A stretch of 64,000 bases of DNA, taken from contig CM043953.1 in the NCBI GenBank assembly GCA_014529385.2, positions 77,984,872 to 78,048,871 of the forward strand, read 5' to 3'. The notes under the pieces were generated by a model. The model was not told the DNA's origin and ran no database searches. It saw only the letters and a list, made by a program, of their open reading frames with translations. This stretch comes from Adiantum capillus-veneris. Its lineage: Eukaryota > Streptophyta > Polypodiopsida > Polypodiales > Pteridaceae. The position numbers were made by a program, and so were the translations under genes. This document shows positions 10,256 through 20,931 of the stretch, piece by piece. Numbering within the stretch: the first letter of the stretch is position 1; each line of letters begins with the position of its first letter.

Positions 10256-12373
10256 TCAGCCTACCAACTCACTGATTTTGTAGATTGTTCTTCTAATGTC
10301 ATTTGTCAAACAACCCTTTATGGCAATTGGTAAGATGAACTGTAAAAATTTGTGCCAATCGTGGGACTTAAGACCACTGAGATTGTCATCTCTCGTAAAA
10401 GCCATTTTCAAACATCGCATGAACCCTGTGGGTGTATGAATGAAGATATAGTCTTCTTCACTTGTTGCTCTTCTACGCGACTCAAAGCCCATGGACCTTT
10501 TGGTATAGACCACTTTCCATTGGGTTTAAGTCAAGGACACATGTTTGGCATTCAACCCACAACCTGCAGGTCATCTCTTTGGGCCTTTTTCAAGTGATGG
10601 TCTTCCAGATGATCTCCCTCACATTCTTGAAGATGTGCATTGGGTCGAGAAAATGATTAATCAGTAGGTCACTCTAGTACGGGAGATCATGGAAAATAGA
10701 AAGTCTTTTCATTCCAGGTGGCATCCAATCTCCCCTCCCAGCCACATGTTTTTCCAATCGCTCACTTTCAGTGGATGCATGTCATGTTTGCATATGTTTG
10801 ATCCACGTAGCTCATGTCCTTTAGGCAAAAATCTACCATGCTCCTCGTAAACTGTCTTGCTCAAGTGCTCAGAGCAGTGGAAGCCAAGTCGAGGACCACA
10901 TTTTGGACATGCATGATTGCCCAAGTAACTCAAGCTTGAAACATAACGAAATTAAAATATAAAAGCGTTGACATAGCCATGAATCACATGTGTGTGAGGG
11001 TTTTAAAGGCACTTACCTGAGCACTCACCGAAGCTTGGCCAATCGTGCATGGTCCACATGAGAATACCTTGCACATGTACATTCCGTCATTCAATTGGTT
11101 GGGACATATCAACCACATCGATTTCTGTCCACAAGATTTGGAGCTCTTCTATAAGTGGTGCCAGATAGACGTCCATGTTCTTTGCTTTGTACTTTCCTGG
11201 GACGATCAATAACAACAACAAATGGCCCTTCTTGATAGCGAGCCATGGTGGAAGATTATAATTAACCAGACAAATAGGCCATGTGCTCCATGATGAACTC
11301 CATAATCCGAATGGGTTTACTCCGTCCATTGCCAGACCAAAGTGGATACATCGAGGCTCGTTCTTAAATGTAGGCCAACTTTCCTCTATGTGCTTCCATG
11401 CACGAGAGTCAGCAAGTACCCACATAACATCATCTGTCAATCTAGTATTTGAGTGCGATGTCATCAAAGCGGCTATGGACTTGCACCAGAACATGCTCTT
11501 TATTCTTGGAATAATAGGAAAGTGTCGAAGGACCTTTGCAGGGATAAATTTTCCTTGTGTGTCCTCCCTGTACCTGTTTGATCCACAATTGGGACATTGT
11601 TCCAGGTTTGCATACTCATTGCAGAAAAGTATACAATCATTAGGACATGCATGTATTTTCTAATAATCCAAGCCCAAATTAGTAAGAAGCTTTTTAGCGG
11701 CTTGACGGGTAGGGAGCATGTGATTTCCTTCTGGCAAGATTTGCTCATTCAGCAACCTGACGTTACATGAACAAGTCATCCCTTCGATGACTTTATATGA
11801 ACTATAATTTACACTTTACCATCCTTAGGATAAAATATGTATACCTGAAAATCTTTATGACTGAGGCATCAGACCAAAGACTGCAAATTAAGCATTGTCA
11901 ATGCGGTACGGAGAACTGAGATTTTTGCACCAGTAGAGCGGCACGCGTGCAAGACTTTGCATCATCTCGCCCTCTTCATCGTTGCTATCATGTCGTCGAT
12001 ATGAACGGGATAGCTGAGGTTGGTCCACAGTACTGCGTTCCATGTTGTCGCCTTCTATGTTGGAATCCATGTCAAAGAACGCGTCCAACATTTGCTCCAT
12101 CTCTACTTCTTGAAATGCCGCTTCAGGTATTAGTTGTGAGGACTTAGTCGATGGCTGCTCGTTTGAAAATCGTCTTCTCTGGGATGAAGTTGGAGCAATA
12201 TCTACTTGCACACTTTGACCTTCAATCTCTAGACCATGAGATCGATAACGCAGGTCTTGTACTTGTTCTATCGAAAAGAGACTGTGATTGCGTATGTGTT
12301 GGTCGCAGATTTTTCGTTTTTGAAATATCTGATGCTTGCAATGCGCACAAGGACACGCCATCCTATCTTCCAT
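10256..12373 (-). pseudogene. tnp2: CACTA-1 TNP2-like transposase core
   Basis: The gene starts at the ATG at 12373 with a transposase-associated domain: CPCAHCKHQIFQKRKICDQH, a Cys/His cluster. Further on, 11,750-11,490 encodes LPTRQAAKKLLTNLGLDY, then a TAG, then KIHACPNDCILF and CPNCGSNRY. The core reads LAMDGVNPFGLWSSSWSTWP and YNLPPWLAIKKGH (11,087-11,494), the hallmark of TNP2 (Transposase_21). After an in-frame TGA comes ILMWTMHDWPSFGECSG, then a likely ~100-bp intron, then ACPKCGPRLGFHCSEHL (10,709-10,933), and LINHFLDPMHIFKNV plus GLKSHDWHKFLQFILP near 10,400-10,250. The protein would bind and cut the CACTA ends in the nucleus. At least two premature stops inactivate it. Confidence 0.92.
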
Positions 12374-12451
12374 ACTTTATCTACCAATGATGCAACAAAT
12401 AATTAAAACACTCTAGTTGTTATAACTACACACTACTAAGTACATGACAAG

Positions 12452-12996
12452 CTTTAACAACCTCACATTCTCTAGCCAGGCCCGATCCCCGCACACCTCG
12501 ATCTAGAGGTGCACGGAGATTAGGACCACAGGGTAATAATCTCGTCTTTATTGGTCAATGACTATATATTAAAGTTCTTGAAGTCTATGTGCACTTTTGA
12601 AGTCCGATTGTGTTTTTTTAACTATTTTTTGCTAGCTCTAACAACCTCACATTCTCTAGCCAGGCCCGATCCCCGCACACCTCGATCTAGAGGTGCATGG
12701 AGGTTAGGACCACAAGATAATAATCTCATCTTTATTGGTCAATGACTATATATTAAGGTTCTTGAAGTCTGTGTGCACTTTTGAAGTCCGATTGCATTTT
12801 TTCTACTATTAATTTGACGCTAGCTCTAACCTAACCTATAACATAAACCTAACCTAACTTAATGTAACATAACTTATAACCTAAACCTAACCTATAACCT
12901 AACCTAACCGAAGTCCGTTTGCGTTTTTAGAAGTGCACAACTCATCTTCAAAGTTTGATTGCATTTTTTCTACTATTAATTTGACGCTAGCTCTAA
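12452..12996. repeat. 184-bp tandem duplication with partial third copy
   Basis: The unit beginning TTTAACAACCTCACATTCTC at 12453 recurs at 12637 with few changes; the step is 184 bp. Both copies include CTAGCCAGGCCCGATCC and TATTGGTCAATGACTATAT. Part of the unit end (GAAGTCCGATTGCA..., CTATTAATTTGACGCTAGCT) appears again near 12,910-12,990. TAACC-type repeats (12,820-12,910) separate the copies. Confidence 0.85.
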
Positions 12997-13670
12997 CCGT
13001 TGGCAATATGGCAAGCCATAGAGCTTGCCCACAATGCATATGCCTTGTAGGCAAGCTTTATGGCTTGCCGTATTGCCAAACGGATCACCATTATGTTGTT
13101 TTTAGGGCTGCTTAGCTATTTTAGGGCTTGAAAATCGCTTGCGATCCTAAAAACAACACAATGGCAAGCCTTTTGGCAATACGGAAAGCCATAGAGCTTT
13201 ACCTCAATGCATATGCCTTGTGGATAAGCTTTATGGCTTGCCGTATTGCCAAAAGGATTGCCATTGTGTTTTCTTTAGGGACACGAGGCAATTTTAGCGC
13301 CTGAACATACCTTGCAAACATATAGACAACACCATGGCGAGCCATTTGGCAATATGGAAAGCCATAAAGCTTGTCCACAATGCATATGCATTGTAAGCAA
13401 GATCTATGGCTTTCCGTATTGCCAAACAGCTCGCCATGGTGTTATTTTCAGGGCCGCTTAGCTATTTTAGGACTTAAAAACCGCTCGCGGACATATAAAC
13501 AACACAATGGTGAGCCGTTGGCAATATGGAAAGCCATAGAGCTTTCCCACAATGCATATGTGTTGTGGGTAAGCTTTATGGCTTTCCATATTGACGAACG
13601 GATTGCCATTCTGTTGTTTTTAATATGCATTGTGAGTAGGCTCTATGGCCTGCCGTATTGTCGAACGTAG
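12997..13670. repeat. 173-bp tandem repeat, each unit a long hairpin
   Basis: Four units, with the central ATGCATAT at 13034, 13207, 13380 and 13552 (steps 173, 173, 172). Each unit is itself an inverted repeat of about 80 bp: in unit 1 the arm TTGGCAATATGGCAAGCCAT (13000-13019) pairs with ATGGCTTGCCGTATTGCCAA (13060-13079). A fifth, truncated half-unit is at 13,620-13,670. In units 2-4 a second, outer arm extends the pairing (CACAATGG... with CCATTGTG). Confidence 0.9.
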
Positions 13671-13960
13671 CTTAACCTAACCTAACCTAATGTAGCTAAA
13701 CCTAACGTAGATTAACTTAACCTAACCTAATATATAAGATAACCTAACCTAACTTAATGTAGCTTAACCTAACCTAATCTAATATAGCTTAACCTAATGT
13801 AGCTTAACTTAATCTAACCTAACGTATAAGATAACCTAACCTAACGTATAACCTAACCTAACAACATAGCTTAACTTAACGTAACCTAACATATAAGATA
13901 ACCTAACCTAACCTAATCTAACTTAACTTATAACCTAAACTTAACCTAAAACATAAACCC
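13670..13960. repeat. Degenerate TAACC / CCTAA repeats
   Basis: Mostly AACCTAACCTAACCTAATG and close variants, in 5- to 11-base steps. A smaller patch is at 12,820-12,910. The rest of the element to 14,460 is AT-rich with no coding potential seen. Confidence 0.85.
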
Positions 13961-14459
13961 CATCAACTGCATAATTTCAAAAACGACATAATTCAATATA
14001 AAATTTCTTCAAAACAAGATTTTTTCATAAACTTAAACAAATTTTTTTCATAATTCAAAATGAAATTTCACATAACAAACCATAATTTCCTATGAAGCAT
14101 TCAAAGTTTAAAGCATGAAATTTTCTTTTCTTAATATACAAAGTAATTTAAATAAATTTAATATGCATTTAAAGGTTTGAGCACTCACATTCGTCCTATT
14201 TGAGCAATGAAAGTTGTTGTAAAAGTCCTGGAACCTGCAAAAATGCACACACAAACACAAAGTTAAATGCTAAACCCTGAATCTACAAGTAAACATGAAA
14301 ACAATCTCACCTTAGTGCTATGTGCTAACCCACAAGCAAGATTAGCACTTCCGACGGCTTGTTTTGCACCAGATCTATGAGATATGGGAAAGAGGAGAGC
14401 TTGAGAAAATGTACAAGAACAAAAGAAATGTGCAAAGAAAGCCCGCGATTTTGATTTTT

Positions 14460-14678
14460 GCAGATGCCATCGGTACAGCTGTCGGTACAGCCATCGGAAT
14501 AGGCGTCGGTATGTCAATTCGCGCTGTCGTCGGAATAGAGGCCAGAAGAAACATCGGAAATTTGAAAATCAATTTTTTTAAAAAATCTTAGCTCCCTCCA
14601 TAAATACACACACATATACCGACGCCCGCCAGTGACGCCGGTAATGTGGCGTCGTAATTCAAGTGACCTCTTGTAGTG
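14460..14678. repeat. CACTA-1 right terminus and subterminal repeats
   Basis: Four to five direct copies of a CATCGGTAC / GTCGGTA motif lie at 14,468-14,530 (GCCATCGGTACAGCTGTCGG and following). A GACGCC...GGTAATG inverted stretch comes at 14,620-14,655, then the terminal TCTTGTAGTG. These are the counterpart of the motifs at 6,790-6,965. Confidence 0.7.
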
Positions 14679-15830
14679 TTGATGTGCTTAACTTTGTGGT
14701 ATACTCAATTGCGCAAAAAATCTCAAATCTGGCACATGTAAATAATCGTGATTATTTACTTATGGAATTTTTTTTTCAAGATGATGATATAATCAGATAA
14801 ATAAACTCAACTTAAGCTCCCTAGCAAAATTTCACAAAGTTTGGATAAACCCTGCTCAATTTGTCAACAATTTTGTGTCCGTAGACTATCTTAACAAAAT
14901 TGACCACAATTTTCACTTTAAAGATCCAAATTTCACCAAATTTGATGTGAGTGTTCAATACAACATGATAAAGCATGTGGTATGCTTGGTTGGCCAAATA
15001 TACTTGAAAATTGGACAAAAGTAAATAATTGTAATTATTTACAATTATCAAATTTTAGCATATTTTTTATCATATGAGTATACACACATGTCAAATACAT
15101 TAAACTAAGCCTCTGGTCAAGTTTCAAAGGATTTGAACAAGATTCATCAAGTCAAACTCAATTTCTTGACAATCAGTACAGATTTCAATTTTTATCAAGT
15201 TTTTGGTTTGTTTTGTGTCTAAACTCTATAAGCCTTCACAAACATGCAGAGAGTCTCTGGTGTCAATCTTGAACAATTTGAGCCAAATGTAAATAATTTG
15301 AGTTTTTGTCAACTCTTGAAAACTTACTTAAAAACATTCGTATGCTTACCCACTGGTTCATTCAAATTTTATGAGCATCCGGCCGGATTCAATGGTTGAC
15401 TGTCTTTTGATGATGTTTCAAGCCGTAGACTTGAAATTCTATATCTTCACATAAACAAATCACAAATGATTCTTTTGGAGTGAGCAATAATTTGAGATCC
15501 CACCTTGGATTCTACTTACCATACTCCTAGGTTCTGCTACAATTGGGTTGTGGAAGGTGTCCGCAAACACTTGTTTTCTTGTTTTTATGGTTTTTTGAGC
15601 ATTGATCTTAAGACTTTTCCTATCCATCAATCATTCTCAAAATCCGAACTTAATCCTACAAGGTACTTAGCAAGTACAATTTACTCCCGAGATACCTCTA
15701 CACAACAAAAGATGACACTCTTAAGCTATGCAGTTTTAAAGAGAAAGTTTTAACTCTAAGTGATCCTAGAGGAAGTTAAAGGATAACTATACTAGACACT
15801 CTTGTCTTCCCTAGTTAAGGTCTGCTCGTT
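14679..15830 (-). other. Gypsy-1 5' leader, part 2 (palindromic tandem repeats)
   Basis: No gene. Palindromic sites are at 14739-14758 (TAAATAATCGTGATTATTTA), 15022-15041 (TAAATAATTGTAATTATTTA) and, more decayed, 15290-15309. With CACTA-1 removed, the step from 6482 to 14739 is 281 bp; the next steps are 283 and 268. The text between the sites is also repeated in diverged form. Downstream on the minus strand is gag, upstream is the primer site at 15831, so this is the element's untranslated leader. Confidence 0.8.
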
Positions 15831-15848
15831 TCCCCAGAAACGGCGCAA
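15831..15848 (-). promoter_or_regulatory. Gypsy-1 primer binding site
   Basis: The minus strand reads TTGCGCCGTTTCTGGGGA, matching 15 of 18 positions of TGGCGCCGTTGCCGGGGA, the primer site common in plant Ty3 elements and usually assigned to an Asp tRNA. It lies three bases from a TG-starting LTR edge at 15851. Confidence 0.75.
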
Positions 15849-15850
15849 AA

Positions 15851-16565
15851 TGTGGGTGGGCTTCCAAACCTCGCTCTTATCTTATTGCAGACATAGCGAG
15901 AACCACAAACATAATTGTCAATCCATGGGACAAAGCTGACTTGACTAGTGCATGGAGACTACAAGAGGGTGTCAATCTCTTGGAAAACAACACACAACTT
16001 GCATCTAACTCAAGCTACACTCGAATGACCTACGTCATCAAAAGCTAGTCGCTAATTGGCAAGCAAACCATGATCATTACAACATCCGAATGCTATAAAA
16101 CTTATAGGACAAGTATATAAGACCTAAGCACACATGCTTATGGTCTCAAATCTCACTTTTAATGAGTGAAAAAAAATGTGATTTTTAACAGCAGTGAGAT
16201 TTTGACCTAGTCATTTCTGAACTCGAATGCATCTAAATGCTTAGCAATGATGTCCCAATACCCAGCCTATACTTAATTTGTGATTTCTTAGCTTAAATTC
16301 CTACTTATGATGAAATTTAGGCCACGGGTCAACGACGGCAAATGCTGCAATTTACCATGATATGCTTATCTCAATGTGTAGAGCTCTTACCTATGGTTGC
16401 AACGTGACAAACGGCACTGCAATGTGACAATCGACAAGGGAGATGGAAGTAGGAGAAGGAGAGAGGAGAGCACAGTAAGCTCACGCTGTGTATTTCATTA
16501 TCCAAAAATTTTACAAAGTTGGCTTTTATACCTTAGCCAAGGTGTTGGCGGATACGCCGCGACGA
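15851..16565 (-). repeat. Gypsy-1 5' LTR (outer end not defined)
   Basis: Begins TGTGGGTGGGCTTCC beside the primer site. No coding potential was seen. Gypsy-2 begins at 16566, so this LTR is either cut by that insertion or ends somewhere before it. No second copy of it is in the window, so its length cannot be fixed. Confidence 0.5.
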
Positions 16566-17471
16566 TGTCAGAACACCGAGAACTCACCTAACAAGATTTG
16601 TCAGCTAAGGACGAAGCTCGACCCGCAGGCGCGTGGAAGCAAGCATAGGGTGTCAATCTACACTCGACCGACTCTCGACTAATTCCTACAGAGGTCTCTA
16701 CCCAATGTCTAAGCTACAGTCTTCAGGAGTGCATAAGAGGAGATTTCCTACAACGCTTCCAAGAGCCAAATACCCATCAAACGTTCTCGAAACGCCACAG
16801 AACTTGAAGGAGACCCTACTAGCACCAATAGGTCGCTCTCCCTAAGGTCTATGAACCAAAATCCCAACCCTAAACACTTGGTGCAAAATCACGTAAGATG
16901 TCTGGCCAAAATCTGTAGGTCGTCGTTTTGGAAAACTAAAGTGCCTAATGTGTAGCTCTACTCGATGCGAACGCGTGGATATGCTGAAATGCAAAAACGG
17001 ATAACGTATGCTCACCGAATCACCAGATGAAGCTCGCGGGTCGAGCTCACAAAACCAGACTGTACGCCCGCAACATAGGTATTGGCGCGTAGCTCTCGTC
17101 GGGGGCAACACGTTGCACTTCTCCACATTTGATTCCGACCACCGGTGTGCGCGTAGCGTCAAGATGAAACTCTTACTCTCTCTCTCTCGTACATAGTACG
17201 TTTGCTCACAGACAGAACTTTTTAAAAATGACAAAGGTCTTCCATTAAGGTCAAAAAGTGGTATAAATACCTTACAATCTCAAATCCTAATGTTCCAATT
17301 TAACCATCTACTCAATCTAAATGTCAAAAATGGAATACAATCTGGAAACTTCTGTAAGCCCCAATATTTACAAAGGTGAAATGTCAGTTTTTCTCAATAA
17401 ATTAATAATTACCAAAAATAATATATTTCGCCGAGCAGTCATTTTTTGTAGGGTGTGTCCAACCTCTAACA
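16566..17471 (-). repeat. Gypsy-2 3' LTR
   Basis: Starts TGTCAGAACACC and ends CCTCTAACA on the plus strand. Direct repeat of 32793-33681, sharing for example GGACGAAGCTCGACCCGCAG near the start and GAGCAGTCATTTT near the end. It adjoins the polypurine tract. Confidence 0.92.
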
Positions 17472-17483
17472 CTCCCCCCCTCC
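17472..17483 (-). promoter_or_regulatory. Gypsy-2 polypurine tract
   Basis: The minus strand reads GGAGGGGGGGAG, directly before the LTR start TGTTAGAGG. This is the expected plus-strand primer site and fixes the element's orientation. Confidence 0.85.
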
Positions 17484-17646
17484 TTGTTCATGTCGTCCTC
17501 GACATGGCTGTTGAGCTGCTTCTTCAATGTAGGCTTTCTCTCATCTTGAGAAGTGACTCATATCTCGCATGTTGAGCCAGTAGCGTCGGGCCGAATATAT
17601 CTGTGTTGATTGTGAAGAAGCCGGTGTAGAAGGCTTCTTCAAAGTC

Positions 17647-20600
17647 CTAGAGGTGATAAGATGGAAAAAACATAATCCTTTGATACAATGCATGTATCAC
17701 CTCGTGAGAAGGCTGACCAGACAGATCGTATGCACATCTGTATGTATCTTGAAAGAAGAAAATACTATCTGTCGCTTGGCCTAAGTTGAATGTTTTGAAG
17801 ACTGCCAAAAGGGTTTTACATATCTTTCTCATCATGATGCAAGATAGATCAGGCGATCTAGTGAACAATTTGATGGCGCCCGTTAGGGTTTTCACCATGT
17901 ATTGCTCACTTATTCTCTCGCCTCCCTTCAAGCCTGGCAGCTTCGGGTAATTGAGCCAAGTAGGTTGGCTTCTCTGCAGCATCTTGTGGGCTTTCCACAT
18001 CCTCATCCTTGGTAGAGGGCAGAAACTGAGGTTATCTCTTATCACTTTAGGTGCCTCTACCAGATGAATTAGATATTGTGGATACTTTGTCAGCCCTGCC
18101 TTTCTCCACCTGGGCTGAGAGTCCACTATCAGCTTGACTCCTTCAGGTCTGGGGATATCTTCTTTGTACAATGGCACTCTTGGCTCCTCTTTTATTCGTT
18201 TGTTGATTGTGGAAGCTTCATATTTTAGCAGAGGATATGGGAGAGAGGATTGTAGCCATTCACGCCGAAGGTTACTGGCATCTATCTTCTGAATAGTCAT
18301 CGACTTAAACACTCTTTGTCCCACTCCAATGCTTCTCTAGATGTGTCTTTGACTGCCGCTTCTATGGCCTTTTGTAGCTTCTCTTCTTCTTCTTGTGTCA
18401 GATCTTGTGGCTCTTGTGAGGTTCCTACCAGGATGTCCTCTTGCAAATTCGTGTCCACGAGATCTCACACATTTTCTATGTCAATTCCCTCCATGGCTAC
18501 TGGCCCGGTGCTAAACTGCTGCTCTTTCGTTTGCTGTTGGCCTCTCAGCTCTTCTATCTGCTTCTGAAGTGTTTTCTTTTCCTCTTCCGCTTGCTCTCCC
18601 ATGTTTACTAAGAGGTCATTTAGATCTGCATTTATCTTTTCTGCCTCCTCAAGCTTTCTCTTGATGGCTTCTAGCTCATTCTTCGTGGCCTGATTTTCTT
18701 CTTCTAGGCGGTTTTGCATGACCAAGCCAGCATCAGCCTTTGCCTTTTCTCTAATGTTAACTCCTTTTGGAACTCCTTCATTTGTTCTTCATATAGCTCA
18801 GTCTCTGAAGTGGTGTGAGTCGAGCTAGCAGCTCTAACTCTGGCCGGCGATGCTCGTAGCCACTGGATGGTTTGATCTTTGACTTTAATATGATCTTTCA
18901 ACTCTATTACCTCATCCTGGCTCGCCTCATGCTCAATCTTTGCCTTTTCCTTGGCATTTCTCAGTGTTTCCACTTCTTTGGACTCTTCATCAAGTTGTAG
19001 AGTCAGGTTGTCCCGTTCTCTCTCTGCATCCGTCAATGACTTGCTGATTTTCCTGTATTCTTCTTCAGCTCTTTGAAGTCTTTGATATGTTGCCTGATTT
19101 TCTCGTTCGATCTCCTGGCATCTTTGTAATGTTGTAGCCAGACTGGCTTGCAGCTCTGTTTGTTTCTCTATATGCTCTTGGCTTTGTTTTTGTAGTGTGT
19201 CTACTTCAGCCTTGATCTGAACTTCAGTGGTTTTGAGATTAGCAATCTCACTCTCCGTGGCCAATGATTTTGCCCTGAGCCCGGTTAGCTTGTGCATCAC
19301 CACATCCCAGTCATTGGTCGGTGGCTATAGGTCCACTGTATCAGTGGCCATCTCTTTCAGTTCCACTAACTGCAGGCTCTGCATCTGTTCCTTGGGCCTT
19401 GTGCTTGCCAACTCAAAGGCCACATTGGCTGCCTCTTCTCGTGAATAATCTGCAAGTAGTAGATCAAGAAATATTCTGAAGTTCTTTTCTTCTGGATCTA
19501 ACTTCTCCTCTTTCGATTTAGCTTCTTCTTTTTGCTCTTTCTCTTGGCTCTTCTCTTGCTTTAGATCTTCTTGTTCATCCTCCTTTTGTTGGGTTTGTGG
19601 AGGGCTAAGAGGAGGTGGTGATGGCAGTGGGCTGGATTCCGGGCTTGACGGTGGAGTTGGTGGCTTCTTCTTGAAGTCCCGGTCCGCCTTGGTCTTTCGA
19701 TCTCTTTCTTGGCCTTCCTACTCTTCTAGCAGTTGTCGTTGTACTTCATCCACTTCTTCTTCTGTAAATGGGATATTCAGGATATTTTCTGTTATAGCAT
19801 CTAAAATCTCAAAGTTTTTTATGTAGTCTTCAAACTGATCTCGGTGCACCCTTCGAGATGATCCCAACATGGCTTCTAGTGATGGCGTCCACAGCTTGTT
19901 CAAATACCCCTTGAGTGCCCTTTCCGCCCTGAAGCTTTCCATTAATCGTTCTAGCCGCGCCGTTTTTTTGTGATTTGGTTTCTTTGATCGGCACTTGTAC
20001 ACTTTCCTTCTTTCCTTTCTTTGGCTCCGGCGGCTCTTCTAGCACGGTTTCTAACCGGCGCTTTAAACATGTGGCAACTCTGGGTGCTTTGGGCGGTTCT
20101 TCCTTCTTATCTTCCTTTAGCTTTAGCCAATCATTCTGTGAAGGTGGTTCAGGCCAGTTTCCCTTGGCATGTAGTGCTCCATAAACCACTTTTGTTATTA
20201 GCTCACTATGTACAATGTAGGTGGGATTTTTGTTGCCCATCGTCACCAGGTTGTCATGGATGTAAGCAGCATAATTGATCACCTTTGTTTTGCATTGCCC
20301 AGGTGAAGGTGGTAGCAATGGCTCCAGGCAGCATTCTGTACTTCTGTGGCCGCTTTGTACACATGTGGAAGTACTGGTTGTAAAGTTGGCTCATGATAGC
20401 CACTTTAGGGTTTGCGATATCTCAAAAGTGTAGTTGTTCTTCTTTTCAGAGTACACCTTGACTTCATCTCTTCTCTTTGTCACACTATCTCCCTTGTTGG
20501 AGATGTCTAATGCGGCTTTCACCACCCTTTCTGTGATGACAATCATCGTATCTAGCTTGCCCTGCAGATCAGTGACTCTGGCTACTCCATCTTCTAGTGG

Positions 20601-20931
20601 TTACAAATTCCCACACTCTTTTGATGTAAATTCCCACTAGCAAAGCTTCAAAGTAGTTATGGAGATCTATCTTCTTTAGGTAATCTCCCATCTTGCTTCT
20701 GACAAACTCATTGAGCTCCCGTGATATCATGGGTAGATCTACTGCATTTCCTTCAGGATCTTTGAACACGCCTTGGTAGATCTTCAAATCATTGGACTCT
20801 AGAAAATCATCCCGAATCCATGTGCTGGTTGGCTTCAGGGTTCCTTCTGGGATCACAAATGGCTCCACTTCTTCTAAATAGTCTTTTATTGTCATCCTCT
20901 TCTTCTTTGCCGGTGATTTTGCGGTTGCCAT
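17647..20931 (-). pseudogene. Additional ORF of Gypsy-2: long coiled-coil protein of unknown function
   Basis: Starting at the ATG at 20931, pieces in shifting frames join into about 1,095 codons. Order: a basic N-terminus (KSPAKKKRMTIKDYLEEVEP) with a compact domain containing TWIRDDFLESNDLKIYQGVF; a middle domain (VINYAAYIHDNLVTMGNKNP) with a KR-rich linker; a Pro/Ser run (PPTPPSSPESSPLPSPPPLS) near 19,660-19,600; a charged stretch of EEKSKEE type; about 290 residues of heptad-like coiled coil (19,303-18,470); and a C-terminal domain of 225 codons (18,324-17,647) with PRVPLYKEDIPRPEG. About three shifts and three stops are seen. I recognise no known family. It occupies the 3' position where some LTR elements keep extra genes and is preceded by its own palindromic repeat block. 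A second gag-like protein is one possibility; a DNA- or RNA-binding dimer is another. Confidence 0.6.

Larger units (their letters stand above)
6706..14678 (-). mobile_element. CACTA-1: En/Spm-type DNA transposon (7,973 bp)
   Basis: Both ends carry the CACTA-class inverted terminus: CACTACAAGA at 6706-6715 and its complement TCTTGTAGTG at 14669-14678. They are flanked by a 3-bp target duplication TTG (6703-6705 and 14679-14681), the expected size for CACTA elements. Removing the element restores the 282-bp periodicity of the Gypsy-1 leader, which confirms the insertion. Inside are, on the minus strand, a TNP2-like transposase gene with DUF4218 and DUF4216 modules and a second, TNPA-like gene, plus several tandem-repeat blocks. 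Stops in the transposase make this copy defective. Confidence 0.95.

Noticed and set aside
13670-13960. Interstitial telomere
   Set aside because: The repeats are irregular, mixed with other spacings, and lie inside a bounded transposon with TAACC patches elsewhere.
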